A stretch of DNA of 64,000 nt from CAYPNP01 sp964412195 (GCA_964412195.1 CAYPNP010000007.1:62001-126000), one strand, 5' to 3'. Shown: positions 51,609-59,827, numbered from the stretch's first letter. The notes: generated by a model not told the origin, from the letters alone. Numbers and translations: made by a program.

Positions 51609-53349
51609 TCCCCTGGGGCGCGTCCTTTTCATCGACCTGTCCAGGCGGACCTTCCGGGTGGAAGCGCGGCCCGCGCTCTTCGAGGAAACCCTGGGCGGGG
51701 CCGGGGCCGCCATCCGGCTGCTGGAGGAGCTGTGCCCGCCGGGCGCGGACCCCTTCGGCCCGGACAATCCCATCATCTTCGCCGTGGGGCCGCTGGTCGG
51801 CCTCTACCCCCTCGGCTCGAAGACGGTGGCCATGTTCAAGTCGCCCCACACCGGCAACCTCGGCGAGAGCCACGCCGGCGGGCGGAGCGCCGTCTCGATC
51901 CGGATGGCGGGCTACGGCGCCATCGTCATCCAGGGAGCCAGCCCGACACCGGTCTACGTGGTCGCGGACGAGAAGACCGTCCACTTCCGGGACGCCTCGG
52001 CGCTGTGGGGCCTGCGCAGCAGCGCGACCATCGGCGCGGTGATCCGCCAGCGGGAGGCGGGCCGGGGCGTCCGCTCCATCATGCGCATCGGCCGGGCCGG
52101 CGAGCGCGGCGTGACCTACGCCAGCGTCATCACCGAGACCTACCGCCACTTCGGCCGGCTGGGACTGGGGGCGGTGTTCGGCGCGAAGAAGCTCAAGGCC
52201 CTGGTGGTGTCCGGCCAGCGGGAGCTGCCGGTGGCCGACAAGAAAGCCTTCCGCGAGACCTACGACGCGATCTACAAGGCCGCCACCGAATCGCCGCTGA
52301 TGAAGAAGTACCACGAACTGGGCACGGCCATCAACGTGCTGCCGCTCAACGCCTCGGGCGCCCTGCCGACGCGGAACCTGCAGGCCGGGCACTTCGAGGG
52401 GGCCGAGTCCATTTCCGCCGAGGCGCTGGCCGGCGGGTACCTCGGGCGGCGCGTGGCCTGCGCCCACTGCCCGGTGGCGTGCATCCACCTGGCGGCGCTG
52501 CGGATCCGCTACCCGCACGACCCCTATTTCTACAAGACCATCATGGTCGGCTACGACCACGAGCCGGTCTTTGCCATGGGCAGCCTGCTGGGCATCAGCG
52601 ACGTGAGCGGCCTGCTGCGGCTGCTGGACGAGGCGGAGGTCCAAGGGCTGGACGTGATGTCGGCCGGCGTGGCCCTGGCCTGGGCCGCCGAGATGCTGGA
52701 AAAGGGGCGGATCACCCCCGCGGACACGGACAACCTCGCCCTGCGCTTCGGCGACGCCGAAGCCTTCATCGAGGCGACGAAACGGATCGTCAGCCAGCCG
52801 ACCGACTTCTACCGCGCCCTGGCGCGCGGCGTGCAGCACGCGGCGTCGGTCTACGGCGGCGCCGAGTTCGCCCTGGCCTTCGGCGGCAACGAGATGCCGG
52901 GCTACCACACCGGGCCGGCTTGCCACCTGGGCTACCTGACCGGCGCGCGCCACAGCCACCTGGACAGCGCCGGCTACAGCCTGGACCAGCACGCCTCGGC
53001 CAAGGGGGAGCAGCTCACGCCGGGCGGCGTGGCCGCCTCCCTGCTCAAGGAGGAGCGCTGGCGGCAGGTCCTGTCCAGCCTGGTGGTCTGCTTCTTCGCC
53101 CGCGGCGTCTACGACCGGGAGACCGTGCTGAAGGCCCTCGCCGCGGCCGGGTTCGCCCTGACCGGCGAGGACCTGGACCGCATCGGCGCCGACACCCTGC
53201 GGCGCAAGTACGCCTTCAAGCGGCGCGAGGGCTTCGACGCGGCGGCGCTGCCCATCCCACGGCGGATCATGGATACGCCCTCCCCCGCCGGCCCCTTCGA
53301 CGAGGCGTTCGTGCGGGAGTCCATCGCGGCGTACATGGCGGGCCTCTAG
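51595..53349 (+). CDS. Aldehyde:ferredoxin oxidoreductase (tungsten-type AOR)
   Basis: 584 residues of the AOR family, which oxidise aldehydes to acids using a tungsten- or molybdenum-bispyranopterin and a [4Fe-4S] cluster. The N-terminal domain has the pterin-binding pattern GGAGAAIRLL and GPLVGLYPLGSKTV. Cluster cysteines are CAHCPVAC (Cys289, Cys292, Cys296) plus a later Cys in SLVVCFFARG. Length is close to Pyrococcus AOR (about 605). The aldehyde used cannot be told; other family members act on glyceraldehyde-3-phosphate or aromatic acids. Its presence implies an anaerobic or microaerobic lifestyle. Operon with ferredoxin. Confidence 0.9.
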   Translation: MLPGDPLGRVLFIDLSRRTFRVEARPALFEETLGGAGAAIRLLEELCPPGADPFGPDNPIIFAVGPLVGLYPLGSKTVAMFKSPHTGNLGESHAGGRSAVSIRMAGYGAIVIQGASPTPVYVVADEKTVHFRDASALWGLRSSATIGAVIRQREAGRGVRSIMRIGRAGERGVTYASVITETYRHFGRLGLGAVFGAKKLKALVVSGQRELPVADKKAFRETYDAIYKAATESPLMKKYHELGTAINVLPLNASGALPTRNLQAGHFEGAESISAEALAGGYLGRRVACAHCPVACIHLAALRIRYPHDPYFYKTIMVGYDHEPVFAMGSLLGISDVSGLLRLLDEAEVQGLDVMSAGVALAWAAEMLEKGRITPADTDNLALRFGDAEAFIEATKRIVSQPTDFYRALARGVQHAASVYGGAEFALAFGGNEMPGYHTGPACHLGYLTGARHSHLDSAGYSLDQHASAKGEQLTPGGVAASLLKEERWRQVLSSLVVCFFARGVYDRETVLKALAAAGFALTGEDLDRIGADTLRRKYAFKRREGFDAAALPIPRRIMDTPSPAGPFDEAFVRESIAAYMAGL

Positions 53350-53370
53350 CTCGAGTCAGATTATGCGGAT

Positions 53371-53630
53371 TTCAACGGAACCGGCGAAACGGCGGTGGGG
53401 CGAACCGGCGAAGGGAATTTTTGTCGTCAAGAGATAGAGTTTTTCGACGGAAACGGCGAAACGGCGGTGGGGCGAAACGGCGAGGGGAATCTGTGTCGTT
53501 AAAAAGATAGAGTTTTTCGAGGGAAACGGCGAAACGGCGGTGGGGCGAAACGGCGCTGGGAGCCAACCGAAAATCATGGTTTGGCAGGTTCTCCTCGCCG
53601 CTTCGCCGTTTCGCCGTTTCGCCGTTTCGG
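53371..53630. repeat. 72-73 bp tandem repeat with inverted end
   Basis: Units start at 53371, 53443 and 53516 (2.6 copies). Each contains CGGCGAAACGGCGGTGGGGC and, in the full units, GATAGAGTTTTTCGA. An inverted run of CGCCGTTT units follows at 53596-53630. The region lies between the convergent AOR and trxB genes and has no supported gene. A related piece is at 13619-13635. Confidence 0.85.
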
Positions 53631-53637
53631 TAACAGG

Positions 53638-54579
53638 CTATCCCTCGGCTTCTAGATATCGTTCGGCGTCGATCGCCGCCATGCAGCCCGTGCCGGCAGC
53701 GGAAATCGCCTGGCGGTAGCGCGGGTCCTGGGCGTCGCCGCAGGCGAACACGCCGGGAATGTTGGTGAAGGTGGTCTGGCACTGGGTCTGGATGTAGCCC
53801 ACGTCGTTCATCGTCACCTGCCCCTTGAACAGGTCCGTGTTGGGCTTGTGTCCGATGGCGACGAAGAGGCCCTGGCAGGGGTATTCGGTCACCTCGCCGG
53901 TCTTGACGTTCTTCAGCTTCAGGCCGGTGACGCCGCCCTTGGGATCGCCCAGGACCTCCTCCACCACCGAGTTCCAGACGAAGGCCATCTTGGGATTGGC
54001 CTTGGCCCGCTCCTGCATGATCTTGGAGGCGCGCAGCTCGTCGCGGCGGTGGATGAGCGAGACCTTGCTGCCGAACCGGGTGAGGTAGATCGCCTCTTCC
54101 AGCGCCGTGTCGCCGCCGCCGACCACGGCGATTTCCTTGCCCCGGAAGAAGAACCCGTCGCAGGTGGCGCAGGCCGAGACGCCGTGGCCCATGAGGCGGC
54201 GCTCCGACTCCAGGCCGAGGTACTTGGCCGAGGCGCCGGTGGCGATGATAACGGTGCGGGCGAGGTGTTCCTGCTGGGTGTCGTCCGTCAACCGGAAGGG
54301 CCGCTGCGAGAGGTCTGCCTTGACGACGCCCCGGGGCAGGCAGCGGGCACCGAAGCGCTGGGCTTGCTTGCGGAAGAGCTCCATCAGCTCGGGGCCCTGG
54401 ATGCCGTCGGGGAAGCCCGGGTAGTTCTCCACCTCGGTGGTGATGGTCAGCTGGCCGCCCGGCTGGACGCCCTCGAAGACCAGGGGATTCAGGTTCGCCC
54501 GCGCGGCGTAGATGGCCGCCGTGAAGCCCGCCGGCCCGGTGCCGATGATGATGACGTTTTCCAGGGTCGTCTCGCTCAT
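53638..54579 (-). CDS. trxB: Thioredoxin-disulfide reductase
   Basis: The 313-residue FAD/NADPH enzyme keeps thioredoxin reduced. It has the FAD motif IIIGTGPAGFTAAIYAARA, the redox pair CATC near residue 140 (ACATCDG), the NADPH motif VVGGGDTALEEAIYL and GVFACGDAQDPRYRQA. Length matches low-molecular-weight TrxR. ATG 54579 has a moderate ribosome site. It converges with the AOR operon across the tandem repeat and is preceded by the 54.6-kb hairpin element. Confidence 0.96.
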   Translation of the reverse strand: MSETTLENVIIIGTGPAGFTAAIYAARANLNPLVFEGVQPGGQLTITTEVENYPGFPDGIQGPELMELFRKQAQRFGARCLPRGVVKADLSQRPFRLTDDTQQEHLARTVIIATGASAKYLGLESERRLMGHGVSACATCDGFFFRGKEIAVVGGGDTALEEAIYLTRFGSKVSLIHRRDELRASKIMQERAKANPKMAFVWNSVVEEVLGDPKGGVTGLKLKNVKTGEVTEYPCQGLFVAIGHKPNTDLFKGQVTMNDVGYIQTQCQTTFTNIPGVFACGDAQDPRYRQAISAAGTGCMAAIDAERYLEAEG

Positions 54580-54630
54580 GAATCACTCCTTGCGTGTGAA
54601 TTGATCGGCCGGCATATCGGTCGTCCCAAC

Positions 54631-54760
54631 CGAACATCGAACATTGAACATCGAACGTCCAACATCGAAGTAAAACCGGATTATACCGTGTCTTCCCGGT
54701 TTATAGACTGCTTGGTTTGACTTCGATGTTCGATGTTCCGTGTTCGATGTTCGATGTTCG
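54631..54760. repeat. 41-bp near-perfect inverted repeat of GAACATC units
   Basis: Left arm 54631-54671 and right arm 54720-54760 are inverted repeats of 41 bp with a few mismatches. Both arms are built of CGAACATCGAACATTGAAC-type 9-10 base units. The spacer holds a second hairpin (AAACCGG / CCGGTTT) and a TATAAT-like box on the minus strand (54680-54685) that may serve trxB. Confidence 0.88.
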
Positions 54761-54783
54761 CTTGGATCCCCGCAGCCGCCGCC

Positions 54784-56085
54784 TCAACTAAACGCCGCTT
54801 TGAGGGCTTCGTAGTTCGCCGCCAGGAAGCGGTCCAGCTCCGCCTCGGTGTGGACGGCGGAGAGGAAGCAGGCTTCGAACTGGGAGGGCGCGAGGTACAT
54901 CCCCCGCCGCAGCATTTCCCAGAAGTATTTGCCGAAGCGGGCGGTGTCCGACGTGCAGGCCGAGGCGTAGTCGTTCACCGGCCGGGTGGTGAAGAAGAGC
55001 GTCGACATGGAGCCGATGGCGTTCACCGTGAGCTGGAGGTTCAGGCGCTCCAGGTTCCCCCGCAGTCCCTCCAGCATGTAAAGCCCCATCCGGTTCATCT
55101 TCTCGTAGACCTGCTCCTCTTCCTCCAGCTCCTGCAGGACTTCCAGCGTGGCCAGCCCGGCGGCCGCGGCCAGCGGATTGCCCGACAGGGTGCCGGCCTG
55201 GTACACCGGGCCCACGGGCGCCACCATGTCCATGATGTCGGCCCGCCCCCCGTAGGCGCCCACCGGCAGGCCGCCGCCGATGATCTTGCCCAGCGTGGTC
55301 AGGTCCGGGAGGATGCTGGCGTGCTCCTGCGCCCCGCCGAGGGCCAGGCGGAAGCCGGTGATGACCTCGTCGAAGATCAGCAGGCTGCCGTGGGCGGCAG
55401 TCAGCTCCCGCAGCACGTGCAGGAAGTCGTTGCGCGGCAGCACCACGCCCATGTTGGCGGCCACCGGCTCGACGATGACGGCGGCCAGGTCGCGCCCTTC
55501 CACGCGGAACGCCTCACGGACGGCCGCCACGTCGTTGTAGGGGACGGTCAGGGTCAGGGCGGTGATCTCCTCCGGCACGCCGGGGCATCCCGGGATGCCC
55601 AGGGTGGCCACGCCGGAGCCGGCCTTGGCCAGGAAGGCGTCGCCGTGGCCGTGGTAGCAGCCCTCGAACTTCAGGATCTTCTTGCGGCGGGTGAAGGCGC
55701 GGGCCAGCCGGATGGCGCTCATGGTGGCTTCGGTGCCGGAGTTGACCAGCCGGACCTTCTCCACGCTGGGCACCAGCCGGCAGATGAGCTTGGCCAGGTG
55801 CAGCTCCAGCTCCACCGGCGCGCCGAACGAGGTGCCGCCGGCCATGACCTTCTCCAGGGCCCCGATCACCCGCGGGTAGGCGTGGCCCAGGATGAGCGGG
55901 CCCCAGGAAGCGACAAAGTCGATGTACTCGTTGCCGTCCTCGTCGCTGAGGTACGCCCCGCGGCCCGAGCGGATGAAGAGCGGCGAGCCGCCCACCGCGC
56001 CGAAGGCCCGCACCGGCGAGTTCACGCCGCCGGGGATGTATTTCCGCGCCTCCTCGAACATCACCTTGCTGCGCTCAAAGCTCAT
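54784..56085 (-). CDS. hemL: Glutamate-1-semialdehyde 2,1-aminomutase
   Basis: The 433-residue PLP enzyme converts glutamate-1-semialdehyde to 5-aminolevulinate in the C5 haem pathway. Motifs: GGVNSPVRAFGAVGGSP, FVASWGPLILGHAYPRV, VNSGTEATMSAIRLAR, FEGCYHGHGD, IFDEVITGFR, and the PLP lysine in TTLGKIIGGGLPVGAYGG. GGAGGAGAG precedes ATG 56085. It lies downstream of hemB on the same strand, separated by the 56.1-kb repeat, and supplies the substrate of HemB. Confidence 0.96.
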   Translation of the reverse strand: MSFERSKVMFEEARKYIPGGVNSPVRAFGAVGGSPLFIRSGRGAYLSDEDGNEYIDFVASWGPLILGHAYPRVIGALEKVMAGGTSFGAPVELELHLAKLICRLVPSVEKVRLVNSGTEATMSAIRLARAFTRRKKILKFEGCYHGHGDAFLAKAGSGVATLGIPGCPGVPEEITALTLTVPYNDVAAVREAFRVEGRDLAAVIVEPVAANMGVVLPRNDFLHVLRELTAAHGSLLIFDEVITGFRLALGGAQEHASILPDLTTLGKIIGGGLPVGAYGGRADIMDMVAPVGPVYQAGTLSGNPLAAAAGLATLEVLQELEEEEQVYEKMNRMGLYMLEGLRGNLERLNLQLTVNAIGSMSTLFFTTRPVNDYASACTSDTARFGKYFWEMLRRGMYLAPSQFEACFLSAVHTEAELDRFLAANYEALKAAFS

Positions 56086-56100
56086 TCTCTCCTCCTGCCC

Positions 56101-56217
56101 GATCGTGCTCGTGCTCGTAATCGTCTTCGTAATCGTAATCGTGCTCGTAATCGACTTCTTCGCTCCTCTTACCCGCGCAGGTCGATTGCGATCCCGATTC
56201 CGATACCGACCCCGACA
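56101..56217. repeat. Short-unit repeat between hemB and hemL
   Basis: 56101-56154 consists of degenerate 6- and 12-base units of GCTCGTAATCGT; 56181-56217 holds inverted, diverged CGAT units. It lies between two co-directional haem genes and is not coding by any supported frame. Confidence 0.75.
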
Positions 56218-56243
56218 CGCCTCCTCGGTTATTCGTCCGGCCC

Positions 56244-57221
56244 CTACCGGATCAACTTCCGCTGCACCAGGTCCTTGGCGAAGTACGTCAGGATCAGCTC
56301 GGCTCCGGCGCGCTTGATGGCGGTCAGCACCTCCAGGGCGATCCGGTCGTGGTCCAGCCAGCCGGCCGCCGCGGCGGCCTTGATCATGGAGTACTCGCCG
56401 CTGACGTTGTAAGCGGCCACCGGCAGGTCGAACTCGTCCCGCACCACCCGGATGATGTCCAGGTAGGCCAGGGCCGGTTTGACCATGACGATGTCGGCGC
56501 CCTCGGCCGCGTCCTCGGCCACCTCCCGGATGGCCTCGCGGCCGTTGGGCGGGTCCATCTGGTAGGAGCGCCGGTCGCCGAACTGGGGCGTCGACTCGGC
56601 CGCCTCCCGGAACGGGCCGTAGAAGCCCGAGGCGAACTTGGCCGAGTAGGCCATGATCGGGAGGTGGGCGAAGCTGGCCCCGTCCAGCACCTCGCGAATG
56701 ACCGACACGCGGCCGTCCATCATGTCGGACGGAGCCACCATGTCGGCACCCGCCCGGGCGTGGGACAGCGCCTCCTTGGCCAGGTTCTCGACCGTCGGGT
56801 CGTTGTCCACATAGCCGTCCCTGATCACGCCGCAGTGGCCGTGGGAGGTGTACTCGCAGAAGCAGACGTCGGTGATGACGGCCAGCTCCGGGGCCTCCTT
56901 CTTGATGGCCCGGATCGCCTGCTGGACGACGCCGTCCTTGGCCCAGGCGCCGGAGCCCACCTCGTCCTTGTGCTCGGGGATGCCGAACAGGATCACCGCC
57001 GGGATGCCCAGGTCCTGGAGCTGCTTGCACTCCTTGGCCGTGACGTCCACCGACATCTGGTAGACGCCGGGCATGGAGGAGACCTCCTTCTTCACCTTCT
57101 TGCCGGGGACGACGAAGAGCGGGTAGATCAGGTCCTCCTTCAGGACCACCGTTTCCCGGACCATCCGCCGCAGGGTATCGGTCCGGCGCAGCCGCCGGAA
57201 CCGGAAAAAGTCGTACGCCAT
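56244..57221 (-). CDS. hemB: Delta-aminolevulinic acid dehydratase (porphobilinogen synthase)
   Basis: The 325-residue enzyme condenses two 5-aminolevulinate molecules to porphobilinogen. The zinc-site cysteines are present in DVCFCEYTSHGHCGV. The active-site lysines are in MAYSAKFASGFYGPF (Schiff base region) and in MVKPALAYLDIIR. ATG 57221 with AAAGGAG upstream is preferred over a longer frame to 57293. Length matches HemB (about 325-340). Together with hemL it supports endogenous haem or corrinoid synthesis. Confidence 0.96.
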   Translation of the reverse strand: MAYDFFRFRRLRRTDTLRRMVRETVVLKEDLIYPLFVVPGKKVKKEVSSMPGVYQMSVDVTAKECKQLQDLGIPAVILFGIPEHKDEVGSGAWAKDGVVQQAIRAIKKEAPELAVITDVCFCEYTSHGHCGVIRDGYVDNDPTVENLAKEALSHARAGADMVAPSDMMDGRVSVIREVLDGASFAHLPIMAYSAKFASGFYGPFREAAESTPQFGDRRSYQMDPPNGREAIREVAEDAAEGADIVMVKPALAYLDIIRVVRDEFDLPVAAYNVSGEYSMIKAAAAAGWLDHDRIALEVLTAIKRAGAELILTYFAKDLVQRKLIR

Positions 57222-57313
57222 GGGTGTTTCTCCTTTCTCAGGCCGAATCGGCTGTTTATTAAAGCCTATTTCCCGGCCCCGTTCAAGTGGCATTGCAACG
57301 GAAGCCGGGCAAT

Positions 57314-57407
57314 CGGGGCTAGGGACTCGGGGCTCGGGGCTCGAATTCGGAATTGTCTGTCACCGTGCGGATGATATTACAAAGCGAGTCCCGAGACCCG
57401 AGCCCCG
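57314..57407. repeat. Inverted short-unit GGGGCTC repeat upstream of trpF
   Basis: 57314-57343 carries repeated GGGGCTC/GGACTCG units and 57385-57407 carries them inverted, giving a strong stem. It lies in the divergent gap between hemB and trpF, just ahead of the trpF -10 box. Confidence 0.8.
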
Positions 57408-57417
57408 TTTCCAGGTG

Positions 57418-57426
57418 TGGTATATT
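57418..57426 (+). promoter_or_regulatory. Extended -10 promoter of trpF and following genes
   Basis: TGGTATATT (57418-57426) is an extended -10 element 30 bp before the trpF ATG; the usual -35 position is within the repeat arm. Confidence 0.5.
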
Positions 57427-57456
57427 GGGACGATACCGATCCGCCCCGAGGCCCCC

Positions 57457-58131
57457 ATGCCCACCCGCATCAAGATCTGCTGCATCACCACGCCGGAGGA
57501 GGCCGCGCTGGCCGTCCGCCATGGTGCCGCGGCGGTGGGGCTGGTCTCGGCCATGCCCAGCGGCCCCGGGGTGATCTCCGAGGAGCGGATCGCCGCCATC
57601 GCCGCCCGCGTGCCGCCCGGCGTGGCCTCTGTCCTCCTGACCAGCCGGACGGCCGCCGTGGAGATCCTCGCCCAGCAGCGGCGCTGCGGCGTCAACACCC
57701 TCCAGCTGGTGGACCGGATCGCGACCGGCGCGCACGCCACGCTGCGTGCGGTTCTGCCGGGGATCAAGCTGGTGCAGGTCATCCACGTCGGCGGCGAGGA
57801 ATCTGTCCAGGAGGCGCAGGCGGTGGCCCCCGAAGTGGACGCCCTCCTCCTGGACTCGGGCAACCAGTCCCTGCCGGTCAAGGAGCTGGGCGGGACGGGC
57901 CGGACCCACGATTGGTCGGTGAGCCGGCGGATCGTGGAGGCGGTGCCTGTGCCGGTCTACCTCGCCGGCGGCCTGAACGCGGACAACGTCGGCGAGGCCA
58001 TCCGCCAGGTGCGCCCGTTCGGCGTGGACATCTGCTCCGGCGTGCGTTGCGGCGGCCGCCTGGACGAGGCCCGCCTGGCCGCCTTCGTCGCCGCCGTCCG
58101 CGCCGCGGATGGGGAGGAATCCTCCCCATGA
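57457..58131 (+). CDS. trpF: Phosphoribosylanthranilate isomerase (TrpF) family protein
   Basis: 224 residues of the TrpF TIM barrel. The usual N-terminal KICGI reads KICCITTPEEA, retaining the first cysteine (general base). GGTGRTHDWS and VYLAGGLNADNVGEAI match the phosphate and acid regions. The family isomerises phosphoribosylanthranilate in tryptophan synthesis. It is an orphan here, without trpA, B, C, D or E, and GLVSAMPSGPGVISEE is shorter than in typical TrpF. A related but different substrate is therefore possible. It is followed by a lipoprotein gene whose start overlaps its stop. Confidence 0.78.
   Translation: MPTRIKICCITTPEEAALAVRHGAAAVGLVSAMPSGPGVISEERIAAIAARVPPGVASVLLTSRTAAVEILAQQRRCGVNTLQLVDRIATGAHATLRAVLPGIKLVQVIHVGGEESVQEAQAVAPEVDALLLDSGNQSLPVKELGGTGRTHDWSVSRRIVEAVPVPVYLAGGLNADNVGEAIRQVRPFGVDICSGVRCGGRLDEARLAAFVAAVRAADGEESSP
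58111..58127 (+). promoter_or_regulatory. Hairpin masking the ribosome site of the lipoprotein gene
   Basis: GGGGAGG (58111-58117), AAT, CCTCCCC (58121-58127) form a perfect 7-bp stem directly before ATG 58128. The only Shine-Dalgarno sequence for that gene is inside the stem. The trpF reading frame crosses it and stops at 58131, so translating ribosomes would open it. Confidence 0.65.
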
Positions 58132-58940
58132 CAAAACGCGGCCTTCTCCATATCGTATCTTTGGCAGTCTGCTTGATTCTGGCATCCGGCTGCCGGCGGG
58201 GGACGGCGGACCCGGCGGAACTGGCGGAGATGGCCGGGCGGGTGCGCAACGTCCACCTGGCGGGGCGGGCCTTCCTCGAGGACCCGTCGCAGACGGACCC
58301 GCATCGGCGGGGCCTGGCCTGGGAGCAGGCCCGGCTGGAGGCCTGGATCCTGGACGACCGCTACCGGCTCGACCTGGCGGAGCCAGACGGCGCGCGGATC
58401 ACCCGCCTCGGCGAGCCGGGACGGGAGCACCTGCTGCAGCGCTTCGCCCCGCAGCCCGATCTGCCCCCGCGGCCACCGGAGGCCTACACCCTGACCGTGA
58501 AGGACCGGCCCGACCTTTGGGCCGTGCTGATCCAGGCAGGCCAGCCCTGGGCCTCGCCCCTCCCGCCACTGCGCTCCCTGGGGCGGCTCGTCCCGGCCGA
58601 GGCGCCGGCGCCCTTTCCCCACCACCCGGCGCCGCTGGCCTGGTTCGACCTGCGCCCGGCCGGCGGGGGATTCCCGCCCGACCTGGTGGAGTACCGCCGC
58701 CTCCGCATCGGCCTCGGGCCGGAGGACGGCCTGATCCACGCCTGGGTGGGCGAGTTTCCCGAAAATCCCAAGGACAGCAAACCCTGGATGCTGTGGCGCG
58801 TCGTGGTGTTTGACCGGCACGAAATCGGGACCGTGCGCCCGGCGGACCTGCGGCTGCCGCCGGAGGCCGCCATCGCCGCCTGGACCGACGGACAGGGCCG
58901 GCCGATCCCTCCGCCGCGATCCTGCATCCAAATTCCCTGA
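58128..58940 (+). CDS. Lipoprotein of unknown function
   Basis: 270 residues with a lipobox: signal residues 1-20 followed by LASGC, with Cys as the lipid site. The mature part is rich in Pro, Arg and Leu and lacks a recognised family; a beta-rich fold with EYRRLRIGLGPEDGLIHAWVG and PWMLWRVVVFDRHEI is visible. The ATG overlaps the trpF stop by four bases (ATGA) and its ribosome site is hidden in a hairpin, indicating translation coupled to trpF. It may be an outer-membrane lipoprotein. Confidence 0.75.
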   Translation: MTKRGLLHIVSLAVCLILASGCRRGTADPAELAEMAGRVRNVHLAGRAFLEDPSQTDPHRRGLAWEQARLEAWILDDRYRLDLAEPDGARITRLGEPGREHLLQRFAPQPDLPPRPPEAYTLTVKDRPDLWAVLIQAGQPWASPLPPLRSLGRLVPAEAPAPFPHHPAPLAWFDLRPAGGGFPPDLVEYRRLRIGLGPEDGLIHAWVGEFPENPKDSKPWMLWRVVVFDRHEIGTVRPADLRLPPEAAIAAWTDGQGRPIPPPRSCIQIP

Positions 58941-59008
58941 CAGCGAACAAGCGGCCTGCCGGGCGAACCGGCCGAGCCCATACGACGAAATCGGGGGATA
59001 AGCAATTC

Positions 59009-59827
59009 ATGTCTGCCACAGTTCAACGCACCGGATATCGGCTCGTCCGTTGGATGCTGCGCCCGCTCGGCCTCGGCGCGGCCCTGCTCCTCCTGACAGG
59101 GGGCAGCCTCCGCGCTGGGAGCGAACCTTCGGAGGAGCCGGACCTGTCCGCCATCGTCGCCCGGCTGGAGGCGCGCGCCCTGGAACGCGCCCGGACGCTG
59201 GGCGCCTACCGCAGCCTGCGCACCTACCGGGTGGCCAACGAGCAAAGGGATTTCCACCGTGAGTACCCCATCGCCATGGACATCCTCTGGCCCGGCGGCA
59301 AGCGGTACACGCTGCCCGACCCGCCGCCCACGGGCGTCGTCTTCAAGCTGGCCTTCAAGCGCCTTCTCGACACCGAGGTCGAAAACGCCGGCCCCGGCAT
59401 CCAGAAGGCGAGTGCCGTCACGTCCGCCAATTACAAGTTCACGCTCGAAGGCCGCGAGGCTGTCGACGGCGAGCCCTGCTGGCGGCTGGGCCTGCAGCCG
59501 AAGCGCGACTCCCGTTTCCTGATCAGGGGGCAAGTCTGGATCAGCTGCGCCGACGGCGAAATCGTCAGGCTCGAGGGCCGGCCCGCCGAGATGCCCTCCT
59601 TCTGGATGAAGGACATCCATCTCGTCCGGACCTTCCAGAAGGTGGGCGGATTCTGGCTGCCCCGCGCCGACCGGTCCGTCAACCAGGTCCGCCTTTTCGG
59701 CGAGACCCGGTTCGAGATCGATTACCTGCGCTACGAATTCGGGACCGAGGCCGCACTGCCGGCCGCTGTGCCGTCCGCCACTCCCGCCGGCGCCGAACCG
59801 CCCGGCCCCGGAAACGCGCCTCGCTAG
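59009..59827 (+). CDS. LolA/outer-membrane lipoprotein-sorting-like exported protein
   Basis: 272 residues with a signal peptide (about 20-37). The mature part has a pattern of strands (YRSLRTYRVANEQRDF, YPIAMDILWPGGKRYTL, YKFTLEGREAVDGEPCWRL, GQVWISCADGEIVRLEG) ending with an FEIDYLRYEF strand. It resembles the half-barrel LolA/LolB or DUF-type lipoprotein-sorting fold, but identification is tentative. GGGGGAT is upstream. It lies 68 bp after the lipoprotein gene and may be co-transcribed. Confidence 0.65.
   Translation: MSATVQRTGYRLVRWMLRPLGLGAALLLLTGGSLRAGSEPSEEPDLSAIVARLEARALERARTLGAYRSLRTYRVANEQRDFHREYPIAMDILWPGGKRYTLPDPPPTGVVFKLAFKRLLDTEVENAGPGIQKASAVTSANYKFTLEGREAVDGEPCWRLGLQPKRDSRFLIRGQVWISCADGEIVRLEGRPAEMPSFWMKDIHLVRTFQKVGGFWLPRADRSVNQVRLFGETRFEIDYLRYEFGTEAALPAAVPSATPAGAEPPGPGNAPR

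Noticed and set aside
53371..53560. Possible CRISPR array in the 72-bp tandem repeats
   Set aside because: The whole unit is repeated, including the part between cores; there are no unique spacers of constant length and no cas genes.
54631..54760. Possible CRISPR-like repeats of GAACATC units
   Set aside because: Units are 9-10 bases, contiguous and inverted in the second half, which is not CRISPR architecture.
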